Shown here: in pieces, positions 1 through 7,668 of the stretch
How positions within the stretch are numbered: position 1 is the stretch's first letter
How the letters are laid out: the number at the start of each line of letters is the position of its first letter
Origin: Variovorax sp. RA8
GTDB taxonomy: Bacteria > Pseudomonadota > Gammaproteobacteria > Burkholderiales > Burkholderiaceae_C
DNA: 64,000 bases
NCBI RefSeq assembly: GCF_901827175.1
Contig: NZ_LR594662.1
Coordinates: 496,001-560,000 of the forward strand
Direction: 5' to 3'
The notes under the pieces: model-generated
Told to the model about the DNA's origin: nothing
Databases searched by the model: none
What the model saw: only the letters and a program-made list of their open reading frames with translations
Position numbers and translations under genes: made by a program

Positions 1-245
1 ACCACCACCTGGTGGCCAAGGCCGACAAGGCCGTGACGAACAAGGACAAGAAGCCGATCAAGACCTGGTCGCGCCGCTCGATGGTTCTGCCCGAGTTCAT
101 CGGCCTGACCATCGCCGTGCACAACGGCAAGCAGCACGTGCCTGTCTACATCACCGACCAAATGGTCGGCCACAAGCTCGGCGAATTTGCGCTCACGCGC
201 ACGTTCAAGGGGCACCCCGCGGACAAGAAAGTCCAGAAGAAGTAA
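1..245 (+). CDS. rpsS: 30S ribosomal protein S19, 3' part
   Basis: The start of this gene lies before the window; the reading frame is open from base 3 and gives the last 80 residues of S19. S19 binds 16S rRNA in the head of the small subunit together with S13. The visible sequence holds the core RRS motif, the conserved [12 protein letters not shown] stretch and the basic tail ending in KVQKK, which is the normal C-terminus. rplV follows after 9 bases, as expected in the S10 operon. A GTG at base 12 is internal and is not the real start. Confidence 0.97.
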   Translation, partial: HHLVAKADKAVTNKDKKPIKTWSRRSMVLPEFIGLTIAVHNGKQHVPVYITDQMVGHKLGEFALTRTFKGHPADKKVQKK

Positions 246-254
246 GGAACGACC

Positions 255-587
255 ATGTCTGAAACACGTGCAGTCCTCCGCGGCGTCCGCCTTTCGGTCG
301 ATAAGGGCCGTCTGGTCGCCGATCTGATCCGCGGCAAGAAGGTCGATCAGGCGCTCAACATCCTGCAGTTCACGCAGAAGAAGGCCGCCGTGATCGTGAA
401 GAAGGTGCTCGAGTCGGCCATCGCCAATGCCGAGCACAACGACGGTGCCGACATCGACGAGCTGAAGGTCAAGACCATCTACGTCGAGCAGGGCGCCACG
501 CTCAAGCGCTTCACCGCACGCGCCAAGGGCCGCGGCAACCGCATCAGCAAGCCCACGTGCCACGTGTACGTGACGGTGGGCAACTAA
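255..587 (+). CDS. rplV: 50S ribosomal protein L22
   Basis: This 110-residue protein has the normal length of L22, which binds 23S rRNA domains and lines the peptide exit tunnel. The family pattern is clear: [10 protein letters not shown] near the N-terminus, the central [13 protein letters not shown] helix, and the C-terminal hairpin region RAKGRGNRI that reaches into the tunnel. The ATG start is preceded by AAGGAAC at a good distance. It sits between rpsS and rpsC in the usual S10 operon order. Confidence 0.98.
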   Translation: MSETRAVLRGVRLSVDKGRLVADLIRGKKVDQALNILQFTQKKAAVIVKKVLESAIANAEHNDGADIDELKVKTIYVEQGATLKRFTARAKGRGNRISKPTCHVYVTVGN

Positions 588-602
588 CAGGCTGGAACAT
601 AT

Positions 603-1514
603 ATGGGACAGAAAATCCACCCGACCGGCTTCCGCCTTGCGGTCAGCCGTAACTGGTCCAGCCGCTGGTACGCGAGCAACCGCGACTTCGCGGGCATGCT
701 GGCCGAAGACATCAAGGTGCGCGAGTACCTAAAGAAGAAGCTCAAGAACGCGTCCGTGTCGCGCGTGATGATCGAGCGCCCCGCCAAGAACGCCCGCATC
801 ACGATCTACTCGGCACGTCCGGGCGTCGTGATCGGCAAGAAGGGCGAGGACATCGAGAACCTGAAGCGCGAGCTCGGCAAGCAGCTGGGCGTCCCGGTCG
901 CCGTGAACATCGAGGAAGTGCGCAAGCCCGAGATCGATGCACAGCTGATCGCCGACAGCATCACGCAGCAGCTCGAAAAGCGGATCATGTTCCGCCGCGC
1001 CATGAAGCGCGCCATGCAGAACGCCATGCGTCTGGGTGCCCAGGGCATCAAGATCATGTCGGCCGGCCGCCTGAACGGCATCGAGATCGCCCGCACCGAG
1101 TGGTACCGCGAAGGCCGTGTGCCGCTGCACACGCTGCGTGCCGACATCGACTACGGCACCTCGGAAGCCAAGACCACCTACGGCGTCATCGGCGTCAAGG
1201 TCTGGGTCTACAAGGGTGACACGCTCGGCCGCAACGACCTGCCGGCCGCCGAGACCCCGCGTCCCGAAGAAGAGCGCCGCCCGCGTGGCCCCCGCCGTGA
1301 TGGCCGCCCCGGCGGCGACCGCCCGGGCTCGGACCGTCGCGGCCCCCGTGCCGGTGCCCGCGGCCCGATCGGCGGCAACGTCGCCCCGGCAGACGGCAGC
1401 GACAAGCCCGCAGAAGCTACCGGTGCACAACCGGGTGCAGACTCGAAACCCGCCGTTAAGCGCGTCCGCAAAGCCGCGCCCGCTGCAGCAGCGGACGGTG
1501 CCAAGAACGAGTGA
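603..1514 (+). CDS. rpsC: 30S ribosomal protein S3 with long C-terminal extension
   Basis: S3 binds the head of the 30S subunit at the mRNA entry site and has helicase-related activity. The KH domain is visible with its GxxG loop in VIGKKGED (about residues 76-83), and the C-terminal S3 domain runs to about residue 210 ([10 protein letters not shown]). The protein is 303 residues, about 70 longer than the E. coli protein. The extra part is low-complexity: first rich in Arg, Pro and Gly, then rich in Ala, Lys and Pro. Long basic S3 tails are, as I recall, usual in Comamonadaceae, so I read this as a lineage trait. It is followed by rplP after 28 bases. Confidence 0.97.
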   Translation: MGQKIHPTGFRLAVSRNWSSRWYASNRDFAGMLAEDIKVREYLKKKLKNASVSRVMIERPAKNARITIYSARPGVVIGKKGEDIENLKRELGKQLGVPVAVNIEEVRKPEIDAQLIADSITQQLEKRIMFRRAMKRAMQNAMRLGAQGIKIMSAGRLNGIEIARTEWYREGRVPLHTLRADIDYGTSEAKTTYGVIGVKVWVYKGDTLGRNDLPAAETPRPEEERRPRGPRRDGRPGGDRPGSDRRGPRAGARGPIGGNVAPADGSDKPAEATGAQPGADSKPAVKRVRKAAPAAAADGAKNE

Positions 1515-1542
1515 TCGTTCTTAGAACTACGGAGTAAGAAAC

Positions 1543-1959
1543 ATGCTGCAACCTGCACGCAGAAAGTTCCGCAAGGAACAAAAGGGCCGCAACACCGGCA
1601 TCGCGACCCGCGGCAACGCGGTGTCCTTCGGTGATTTCGGCCTCAAGTCGATCGACCGTGGCCGCCTGACGGCACGCCAGATCGAAGCCGCCCGTCGCGC
1701 GATCTCGCGCCACGTCAAGCGGGGCGGTCGCATCTGGATTCGCGTGTTCCCCGACAAGCCGATCTCCACGAAGCCCGCCGAAGTGCGGATGGGTAACGGC
1801 AAGGGCAACCCCGAGTACTACGTGGCCGAAATCCAGCCCGGCAAGGTGATCTACGAGATCGTCGGCGTGCCCGAAGAGCTCGCCCGCGAAGCGTTCCGCC
1901 TGGCTGCCGCCAAGCTGCCGCTGCGCACCACCTTCGTCGCGCGCCAGCTCGGCGCCTGA
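1543..1959 (+). CDS. rplP: 50S ribosomal protein L16
   Basis: L16 is 138 residues here, the usual length, and helps organise the A-site side of the large subunit. The N-terminus [17 protein letters not shown], the central [14 protein letters not shown] and the C-terminal [14 protein letters not shown] are all characteristic. A weak purine-rich ribosome binding site (GGAGTAAG) precedes the ATG. The gene lies 28 bases after rpsC and 15 bases before rpmC, as in the standard operon. Confidence 0.98.
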   Translation: MLQPARRKFRKEQKGRNTGIATRGNAVSFGDFGLKSIDRGRLTARQIEAARRAISRHVKRGGRIWIRVFPDKPISTKPAEVRMGNGKGNPEYYVAEIQPGKVIYEIVGVPEELAREAFRLAAAKLPLRTTFVARQLGA

Positions 1960-1974
1960 TCGAGGAGAACACTG

Positions 1975-2220
1975 ATGGCAACACGTAAGAAGAAGGACGC
2001 GGCGGCTTCGGCCAAGGTGTCGAAGGCCGCAGCGCTGCGCGACAAGGACGTCGCCGCGCTGCAGACCGAGATCAAGGATCTGCAGAAGGCCCATTTTGGC
2101 CTGCGCATGCAGAAGGCTACTCAACAGCTGTCGAACACGGCCACGCTGCGCGTCACGCGTCGCGACATCGCGCGTGCCAAGACCATTCTTGCGCAGAAGC
2201 AGCAAGAATCCGCCAAGTAA
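1975..2220 (+). CDS. rpmC: 50S ribosomal protein L29 with N-terminal extension
   Basis: The core from about residue 15 onward is L29, a two-helix protein near the peptide exit that contacts trigger factor and SRP. Conserved signatures are [11 protein letters not shown] and [16 protein letters not shown]. The protein is 81 residues, whereas L29 is normally about 63-65. The first 14 residues are Lys/Ala-rich and are preceded by a strong ribosome binding site (GAGGAGA) at the ATG of base 1975. A GTG at 2017 falls exactly where the usual L29 N-terminus would begin but has no ribosome binding site, so the longer form is preferred. Confidence 0.93.
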   Translation: MATRKKKDAAASAKVSKAAALRDKDVAALQTEIKDLQKAHFGLRMQKATQQLSNTATLRVTRRDIARAKTILAQKQQESAK

Positions 2221-2229
2221 GGAGTGACC

Positions 2230-2499
2230 ATGACGGAAGCTAAAAAATCCCTCAAGCGCACCCTGATCGGCAAGGTGGTCAGCGACAAGCGTGAAAAGAC
2301 CGTGACGGTGCTCGTCGAGCGCCGTGTGAAGCACCCGATCTACGACAAGATCGTGATCCGCTCGAGCAAGTACCACGCCCATGACGAAAAGGGCGAGTAC
2401 AAGATGGGCGACCTGATCGAGATCACCGAGAGCCGGCCGATCTCCAAGTCGAAGAACTGGGTGGTGACCCGCTTGGTCGAGAAGGCTGTGCTGGTCTGA
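2230..2499 (+). CDS. rpsQ: 30S ribosomal protein S17
   Basis: S17 is an OB-fold protein that binds 16S rRNA early in 30S assembly. At 89 residues it has normal length, and the family motifs [35 protein letters not shown] and [13 protein letters not shown] are present. The ATG at 2230 is chosen over an in-frame GTG at 2224 because the ribosome binding site TAAGGAG ends at 2224. It is the last gene of the operon here and is followed at once by a terminator; rplN, which often comes next in other bacteria, is absent. Confidence 0.97.
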   Translation: MTEAKKSLKRTLIGKVVSDKREKTVTVLVERRVKHPIYDKIVIRSSKYHAHDEKGEYKMGDLIEITESRPISKSKNWVVTRLVEKAVLV

Positions 2500-2528
2500 T
2501 CCCAGCGGCGACGCAGTCAAGACAAAAG

Positions 2529-2558
2529 CGGCCCACAATGTGGGCCGTTTTTCTTTTT
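2529..2558 (+). terminator. Rho-independent terminator of the S10 operon
   Basis: An 8-bp perfect stem, CGGCCCAC with GTGGGCCG, has a 3-base loop and is followed by TTTTTCTTTTT. It lies 29 bases after rpsQ and only 15 bases before the next start codon. This is a textbook intrinsic terminator and marks the end of the ribosomal transcript. Confidence 0.93.
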
Positions 2559-2572
2559 CAGGAGCACATTCC

Positions 2573-3079
2573 ATGATCCAAGTCGGGGACACCCTTCCTT
2601 CCGCCACCCTGCAGGAGTATTCCGAGGTCGAAGGCGAAGGCTGCAGCATCGGACCCAACCCGGTCGAAGTGAGCAAGGCCGCGGCAGGCAAGACGATCGC
2701 GATCTTCGGCCTACCCGGTGCCTTCACGCCGACTTGCTCGGCCAAGCACGTGCCCGGATATGTGCAGAACCACGAAGCGCTCAAGGCCGCGGGCGTGGAC
2801 GAGATCTGGTGCGTGAGCGTCAACGACGCCTTCGTGATGGGCGCCTGGGCGCGCGACCAGAAGACAGGCACCAAGGTACGCATGCTGGCCGACGGCAGCG
2901 GCGTGTTCGCGAACGCGACCGGACTCACGCTGGACCTCACGGCGCGCGGCATGGGGGTCCGCAGCAACCGCTATTCGATGCTGGTGAAGGATGGCAAGGT
3001 CGCCGCGCTCAACGTCGAGGCGCCCGGCAAGTTCGAGGTCAGCGACGCCGAGACGCTGCTCAAGCAGGCGCGCGGCTGA
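2573..3079 (+). CDS. peroxiredoxin, Prx5 type
   Basis: This 168-residue protein reduces peroxides through a cysteine thiol, probably in the cytoplasm. The peroxidatic cysteine is C55 in PGAFTPTCSAKH, the Prx5/AHP1 signature; the downstream KVRMLADGSGVFANATGL and RSNRYSMLVKDGKV segments also match Prx5. The ATG at 2573 has AGGAG eight bases upstream; an in-frame ATG at 2540 lies inside the terminator stem and is rejected. Whether C24 acts as a resolving cysteine is not clear. The reducing partner (glutathione-glutaredoxin or thioredoxin) cannot be read from the sequence. It is transcribed independently of the ribosomal genes. Confidence 0.93.
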   Translation: MIQVGDTLPSATLQEYSEVEGEGCSIGPNPVEVSKAAAGKTIAIFGLPGAFTPTCSAKHVPGYVQNHEALKAAGVDEIWCVSVNDAFVMGAWARDQKTGTKVRMLADGSGVFANATGLTLDLTARGMGVRSNRYSMLVKDGKVAALNVEAPGKFEVSDAETLLKQARG

Positions 3080-3091
3080 GCGCTCACGTGC

Positions 3092-3682
3092 TCAGAGCTC
3101 CACCTTGAGGTAGTGCGCCCCGGCGATGGGGTTGTGATAGTAAGGCGGAACCTCGACGAAGCCCAGGTCTTCGTAGAGGGCTCGGGCCGACTCCATGTCG
3201 TCCAACGTGTCCAGCAGTACGCAGGCGTAGCCTGCGCCGCGTGCCGCGTCCAGGATGGCCTCGGCCATCTGGCGGCCGAGCCCGAGGCCGCGGAACGCCG
3301 GGCGCACGTAGAGCCGTTTCATCTCGGCGGCGTTGGGATAGTCGGCGGTGTCCAGCGGGCGCAGCGCGCAGCAGCCGGCCACGTAGGCCATGCCGCCCTG
3401 TGCGCGCCGGATCCTGGGTACATCGATCTGCCGAGAGGTCGCGCCGTCTCCTTCAGCGTCCACGAGGGCCAGCAGCAGCGCGCCGCGCGGCTCGGCGTAG
3501 TCCCCGGGCAGCGTGGCCAGCTCCTCCTCGAAATTCTGAAAGCACAGGTCGATGTCCAGCGAGGCCGCATAGTCCCTGAAGATCGCTTGAGTGGCCTCGA
3601 ACTCGTGCGGCTCGTCGGGCGTCACCAGCACGATGTCGGGTGTGCCTTCCAGCGGTAGCGGGCGGGAGATGGAAAAGCTCAT
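3092..3682 (-). CDS. GNAT family N-acetyltransferase
   Basis: The 196-residue product has the GNAT fold. The acetyl-CoA binding motif is visible as RLYVRPAFRGLGLGRQMAEAIL (about residues 125-145 region), followed by the helix and C-terminal segment ESARALYEDLGFVEVPPYYHNP typical of this group. The ATG at 3682 overlaps the stop of the upstream cytochrome b gene by 4 bases (ATGA), so the two are translationally coupled. Reading upstream of 3682 continues open but only as a shadow of the cytochrome gene. The acetylated substrate is unknown. Confidence 0.88.
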   Translation of the reverse strand: MSFSISRPLPLEGTPDIVLVTPDEPHEFEATQAIFRDYAASLDIDLCFQNFEEELATLPGDYAEPRGALLLALVDAEGDGATSRQIDVPRIRRAQGGMAYVAGCCALRPLDTADYPNAAEMKRLYVRPAFRGLGLGRQMAEAILDAARGAGYACVLLDTLDDMESARALYEDLGFVEVPPYYHNPIAGAHYLKVEL

Positions 3683-4392
3683 GCTCGAAGCGACGCGATC
3701 CACGCCGCGAAGGCGGCGCAGGCCGCGAACACCGCCAGCGCCAGCAAGCGGGACGCGGCGTCGTCGCGGCTGGGCGCTGCGCTGCCGTCCGCGACCCGCT
3801 TGTCGCCGGAGATCATCGGCCGTACCAGCCGATGGCGCTTGACCGCCACATAGAAGAGCACCGCCAGCACGTGCAGGCTCACCAACGCGATCGCGATCCA
3901 CTTGCCGAACGTGGTGTGCCAGGCCGTGGCGAGGCTCACCGTCGCGCCCGAGACGAAGCGCGTGAGCGGCCCCGACGCCATGACCTCGTCGTCAGCCACC
4001 AGGCCGGTCGCCACCTGCAGTGCCAGGATTGCCAGCAGGGCGAAAACGGAGAGCGCGCCGAGCGGCGTGTGCCCGATGAGGTGGTCCGGATGCGCGCGTC
4101 CGCGCAGGTAGTCCATGATCGACCCAGGCGAATAGGCGAAGGCGGCGAAGCGCGACCAGCGCCCACCGATGAAGCCCCAGATCACCCGAAACAGCAGCAG
4201 CGAAAGCACGGCGTAGCCGACTCGGAAGTGCCACTCCATGACCCCGCCGAGGCCGGTCGCGAGCTGGCCGATCACCGCCGCCGCGAGCGCCCAGTGGAAC
4301 ATGCGCGTAGGCAGGTCCCACACACGGGTGCGGGCGGCGCTGGCGTCGTCCAGGCTCGCGGGGCGCGTAGAGGACTCAAGGGCTGGCGGCAT
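3679..4392 (-). CDS. cytochrome b561-type membrane protein
   Basis: The 237-residue product is an integral membrane di-haem cytochrome b of the PF01292 (b561 / Ni-hydrogenase cytochrome b) type. Several hydrophobic helices are visible, and candidate haem-ligand histidines occur in TRMFHWALAAA, VMEWHFRVGYA, TAWHTTFGKW and SLHVLAVLFY. It should pass electrons between the quinone pool and a c-type cytochrome. It is divergent from a cytochrome c' gene (start 4551), a pairing that I recall as common in proteobacteria, which suggests they are partners. The start at 4392 is chosen by family length; an upstream in-frame ATG at 4437 adds 15 non-conserved residues. Confidence 0.9.
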   Translation of the reverse strand: MPPALESSTRPASLDDASAARTRVWDLPTRMFHWALAAAVIGQLATGLGGVMEWHFRVGYAVLSLLLFRVIWGFIGGRWSRFAAFAYSPGSIMDYLRGRAHPDHLIGHTPLGALSVFALLAILALQVATGLVADDEVMASGPLTRFVSGATVSLATAWHTTFGKWIAIALVSLHVLAVLFYVAVKRHRLVRPMISGDKRVADGSAAPSRDDAASRLLALAVFAACAAFAAWIASLRA

Positions 4393-4550
4393 CGAGGGGC
4401 GGCTGGGCGCGAAGCGTCGGAAGGCGCAGATTAGCAAAGTCGGAGCCAGCGCGCCTACGGGTTGTCGCTATGCACGGACCCTCATCACACGCCCCTAAAC
4501 TGGCGCGCGCCGCCGGTCCCGCGGCGCTGCCCCAACAAGTAGGAACCACG

Positions 4551-4997
4551 ATGAATCGACTTGCCTCGTTCGCCCTTGCTGCGGCCGGTGCCGCGCTGTC
4601 CCTGCCGGCCATCGCCCAGTTCGCCAAGACCGAAGACGCCATCAAGTATCGCCAGAGCGCGATGTTCATCCAGAACCATCACATGAGCCGCCTGGGCGCC
4701 ATGGCCAGCGGCCGCGCGCCCTATGACGCCGCGAGTGCCACATCGAACGCCGAGGTAGTGGCGCAGATCTCGAAGCTGCCGTGGATCGGCTTCGCCGCCG
4801 GCACGGAGGGCGGCAAGGCCAAACCGGAGATCTGGAAAGAGCAGGCGAAATTCAAGGAGCTCAGCGACAAGCTGGTGAGCGAGACCGAAAAGCTCCTCGT
4901 TGCTTCGAAGGCCGGCAACCTGGACGCACTCAAGGCCGCAGTCTCGGCCGTCGGCGAGACCTGCAAGTCCTGCCACGACACCTTCCGAAGCAAATGA
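4551..4997 (+). CDS. cytochrome c'
   Basis: This is a periplasmic four-helix-bundle cytochrome c of 148 residues. Residues 1-23 form a signal peptide with AIA-Q as the likely cleavage site. The haem attachment site CKSCH lies near the C-terminus (C138, C141, H142), as is diagnostic for class II cytochromes c such as cytochrome c', which bind NO or protect from it. The ATG at 4551 has a GTAGGAA ribosome binding site; an upstream ATG at 4470 would bury the signal peptide. It is divergent from the cytochrome b561 gene. Confidence 0.93.
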   Translation: MNRLASFALAAAGAALSLPAIAQFAKTEDAIKYRQSAMFIQNHHMSRLGAMASGRAPYDAASATSNAEVVAQISKLPWIGFAAGTEGGKAKPEIWKEQAKFKELSDKLVSETEKLLVASKAGNLDALKAAVSAVGETCKSCHDTFRSK

Positions 4998-5004
4998 AAG
5001 CAAA

Positions 5005-5028
5005 GGGCGCTGTCGAATGACACCGCCC
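5005..5028 (-). terminator. terminator for the TlpA-like gene
   Basis: A 10-bp stem with one mismatch and a 4-base loop lies between two convergent genes. Read on the minus strand the stem is followed by TTTGCTTTCATTT, a T-rich tail, so it should end the transcript of the gene at 5038-5535. On the plus strand the downstream bases are GC-rich, so it is unlikely to act for cytochrome c'. Confidence 0.6.
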
Positions 5029-5037
5029 GCCGTCGGA

Positions 5038-5535
5038 CTACGCTTCGGCGAGCAATTTCTCGATCAGCCGGTGCAGCTCGGCGAAGTCGGGCTCGCCCAC
5101 ATAGCGTTTCACGATCTCGCCGCGCTTGTTGACGATATAGGTGGTGGGCGTCAGCTTCACGTCGCCCCAGGCCTGGGCCACCGCGCCGGTGTTGTCGATC
5201 GCAACCTTGAAAGGCAGCTTGCGCGTCTGGGCGAAATTCACGACGTAGCTAGGCGGGTCGTAGCTCATCGCCACTGCCAAGGTGTCGTAGCCCCGGTCCT
5301 TGTACTTGTCGTAGGTGGCGATCACCTTGGGCATCTCGGCAACGCAGGTGACGCAGCTGGTGGCCCAGAAATTGACGAGGGTGACCTTGCCCTTCAGGTC
5401 CTCCGTGCTCTTCTTGCTGCCGTCGAGCAGCACGAAGGTCGATGCCGGCGCCGCCGCGACACCCGTATCCAGGTACACACCGACGCCGGCAATCAGGGCG
5501 ATCGCGACGGCAACGGCGGGGACGAGCTTTTTCAT
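5038..5535 (-). CDS. TlpA/ResA-like thioredoxin-fold protein
   Basis: This 165-residue protein has an N-terminal hydrophobic segment (about residues 4-29) that is a signal anchor or signal peptide, followed by a thioredoxin fold. The active site is CVTC (C61, C64) in NFWATSCVTCVAEMP, and the cis-proline segment is LTPTTYIV. Such proteins act in the periplasm in disulfide reduction, often in cytochrome c maturation or redox stress. The neighbouring cytochrome c' fits that role but does not prove it. The start ATG at 5535 precedes the basic MKK of the signal segment. Confidence 0.9.
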   Translation of the reverse strand: MKKLVPAVAVAIALIAGVGVYLDTGVAAAPASTFVLLDGSKKSTEDLKGKVTLVNFWATSCVTCVAEMPKVIATYDKYKDRGYDTLAVAMSYDPPSYVVNFAQTRKLPFKVAIDNTGAVAQAWGDVKLTPTTYIVNKRGEIVKRYVGEPDFAELHRLIEKLLAEA

Positions 5536-5644
5536 GGGCACAGGATAAAGGGGCGAGTGCGATTTTAGTTCCGCCGGCGGTGCCGCGCCCGCGCGAGGGC
5601 ACCTTTGTTGGTCACCCGGAGGCGGCTCGATAATCAGCCTCCCG

Positions 5645-6187
5645 ATGCCCATACCGCTCCGTTCCCGATTGGCGCCCCTTGTCCTTCTCGCCGCTGCCCT
5701 CGGCGCCTGCAGCCCGGTCTTCAATTGGCGCGAGGTCCCGATCGCAGATGACGGCCTGGTCGCGCTGCTGCCTTGCAAGCCCGACCGCGCGACCCGCAAC
5801 CTGCCGCTGGGCGGCAGCGCATCGATCGCCGTGGACATGACCGGCTGCGAGGCTGGCGGTGCCACCTTTGCCGTGGCCCATGCCACGGCCGAGGACGCGG
5901 TCCAGGCCGAAAGCTGGATGCGCGCCTGGCGCAGCGCCACCCGCAACCAGCTGGCCGGCGCGGCGATCGCCGAAGCGCCTGCCACGCTGCCTCGGGCCGC
6001 GGCCTCTCCGGCGCCCGTGCGCCTCGAGGTCCGGCAACAGGGCGCCGGAGACCCCGCGCCCGCCCAGATGCTCTGGTTCGCCCAGCAACGCAGCGGCAAG
6101 ACGGCGCTTTACCAGGCGACCGTGCTCGGCCGGCCTGCGTCGGCCGACGCGCCCGCGGTCTTTTTCGAAGGGCTGCGGCTTCCATGA
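5645..6187 (+). CDS. putative lipoprotein, unknown function
   Basis: The 180-residue product starts with a lipoprotein signal peptide ending in the lipobox LGAC (cysteine at about residue 21). The rest shows no family I recognise; it has a hydrophilic, Ala-rich body with a few cysteines (LLPCKPDRA, MTGCEAGG) and ends FFEGLRLP. Its stop codon TGA (6185-6187) is the first part of a dispersed repeat, and the downstream MFS gene starts at 6184 within the same ATGA. The gene is therefore the first of a tightly coupled run ending with ptsI. Function cannot be inferred beyond an envelope location. Confidence 0.82.
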   Translation: MPIPLRSRLAPLVLLAAALGACSPVFNWREVPIADDGLVALLPCKPDRATRNLPLGGSASIAVDMTGCEAGGATFAVAHATAEDAVQAESWMRAWRSATRNQLAGAAIAEAPATLPRAAASPAPVRLEVRQQGAGDPAPAQMLWFAQQRSGKTALYQATVLGRPASADAPAVFFEGLRLP

Positions 6188-7668
6188 GCCGCACGGCCGC
6201 TCCGAAGGCGAATGGCACCGCAGCCGAAGGTGGAGGTGCTTCAGGAGGCCGCACGGCCGCTCCGAAGGCGAATGGCACCGCAGCCGAAGGTGGAGGTGCT
6301 TCAGGAGGCCGCACGGCCGCTCCGAAGGCGAATGGCACCGCAGCCGAAGGTGGAGGTGCTCCACGAGGCCGCACGGCCGCTCCGAAGGCGAACAGCACCG
6401 CAGCCGACGGCGGAGGTACGCCAGGGAGCAGCCTCTTCCTCGGGCGCCGCCGCAGTGCCGCGGTCTTCCTGGCCTTCGCCTTCGCCTACTTCCTTTCCAC
6501 GCTGATCCGCGCCATCACCGCCACCCTGTCGCCTACGCTGACGGCGGATTTCCAGCTGCACGCGCGCGACCTCGGCCTGTTGGCCGGCGGCTATTTCCTG
6601 GGCTTCGCCATCACCCAGCTGCCCATGGGGACCTGGCTCGACCGCCACGGCCCCAAGCGCGTCATCGTGTGCTTCCTGTCGACGGCCGTCGCCGGCTGCC
6701 TGCTCTTCTCGGCCGCGACGCAATTCTCGGTGTTGATGGCCGCGCGCGTGCTCACCGGCGTGGGCGTCAGCGCCTGCCTGATGGCGCCGTTGACCGCCTA
6801 CAGGCGCTGGTTCGACCCCGCCTTGCAGCTGCGGGCCAACTCCTGGATGTTGATGGTCGGTTCGCTGGGCCTGGTCGGCGCCACGCTGCCCGTGCACTGG
6901 CTGATGCCGCTCTGGGGCTGGCGGCCGCTGTTCTGGCTGGTGGCGGCCGGCCTGCTGGTCGCCATGCTCTTGATCGCCTGGGCCGCGCCGGCCTGGCGCC
7001 AAGCCGGCGGCGAACCCCTGGGGATGACCCAGGACGGCGGGTATTCCGATGTGTGGCGCGACCCCTTCTTCCGCAAGCTGGCCCCGATCGGCTTCTTCAA
7101 CTACGGCGGCTTCGTCGCCATGCTGACGCTCTGGGTCGTTCCCTGGCTCACCCAGGTGGCCGGTTACGCGCCCGGAGAGGCGGCCGATGCGCTTTTCCAG
7201 ATCAGCATCGCGATGCTGGCAGCCTACTGGCTGTGGGGTGTCGCCAACCCCTGGTTCGCGCGCCGCGGAATCGCCGCCGACCGGCTGATCGGCTGGGGCC
7301 TGCCGCTCAGCATGCTGGCGCTGGGCGCCATCCTGGTGCTCGGGCCGGCCGCGGGTACCCTGGCGTGGATGGTCTTCCTCTGCAGCTCCACCGTCGTGGC
7401 CGTGGCCCAGCCGGCCGTCGCGATGGCGCTGCCCCCGGCGCTGGCGGGCCGGGCACTGTCGGCGTACAACCTGATGGTGTTTCTGGGTGTTTTCGTGATC
7501 CAGTGGTGCGTCGGCCTGCTGATCGACCTGCTCGGGCGGGCCGGCTTCGATGCGCCGGGCGCCTTCCGCGGCGCGCTGGGACTGTTCCTGGGATGCTGCT
7601 TGTTATCTTATTTCTACTTCCTTTGGGCGCCCCCGCATAATCGACGAACCCGCCTTCGCCCCGCATGA
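6184..7668 (+). CDS. MFS transporter with repeat-encoded N-terminal tail
   Basis: The 494-residue product is a major facilitator transporter. After an 80-residue hydrophilic tail, membrane helices begin at about residue 90 (AVFLAFAFAYFLSTLI). The loop between helices 2 and 3 contains the MFS motif-A-like TWLDRHGPKRVI. The tail is four copies of a 20-residue unit ([20 protein letters not shown] and variants) encoded by a 60-bp tandem array. No Met, GTG or TTG with a plausible ribosome site lies between the array and helix 1, so the tail should be translated. The substrate is unknown. The start overlaps the lipoprotein stop (ATGA), and its own stop overlaps the start of the EIIA gene in the same way. 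Confidence 0.88.
   Translation: MSRTAAPKANGTAAEGGGASGGRTAAPKANGTAAEGGGASGGRTAAPKANGTAAEGGGAPRGRTAAPKANSTAADGGGTPGSSLFLGRRRSAAVFLAFAFAYFLSTLIRAITATLSPTLTADFQLHARDLGLLAGGYFLGFAITQLPMGTWLDRHGPKRVIVCFLSTAVAGCLLFSAATQFSVLMAARVLTGVGVSACLMAPLTAYRRWFDPALQLRANSWMLMVGSLGLVGATLPVHWLMPLWGWRPLFWLVAAGLLVAMLLIAWAAPAWRQAGGEPLGMTQDGGYSDVWRDPFFRKLAPIGFFNYGGFVAMLTLWVVPWLTQVAGYAPGEAADALFQISIAMLAAYWLWGVANPWFARRGIAADRLIGWGLPLSMLALGAILVLGPAAGTLAWMVFLCSSTVVAVAQPAVAMALPPALAGRALSAYNLMVFLGVFVIQWCVGLLIDLLGRAGFDAPGAFRGALGLFLGCCLLSYFYFLWAPPHNRRTRLRPA
6188..6427 (+). repeat. tandem array, four 60-bp units of a dispersed repeat
   Basis: Four head-to-tail units of exactly 60 bp each start with GCCGCACGGCCGCTCCGAAG. Units 1-3 are identical over nearly all of their length; unit 4 carries a handful of changes. 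Because 60 is a multiple of three, the array keeps the reading frame and is read as 20-residue repeats at the start of the MFS gene. Single copies of the same element lie at 52512 and 56434. The near-identity of units 1-3 indicates recent expansion. Confidence 0.95.

Noticed and set aside
1117-1524. Second coding frame overlapping the rpsC tail
   Set aside because: It arises from the Pro/Arg/Gly-rich composition of the S3 tail and has no start signal or family match.
2540-2572. Earlier start for the peroxiredoxin gene
   Set aside because: The ATG at 2540 is inside the terminator hairpin, and the added residues are not peroxiredoxin-like. The ATG at 2573 has a proper ribosome site.
5773-6183. 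Longer MFS protein starting inside the lipoprotein gene
   Set aside because: The extra residues are an out-of-frame shadow of the lipoprotein gene; the ATG at 6184 forms a standard ATGA overlap.
6188-6427. Possible CRISPR array
   Set aside because: The units are directly adjacent with no spacers and keep a reading frame, so this is a coding tandem repeat. No cas gene is near.
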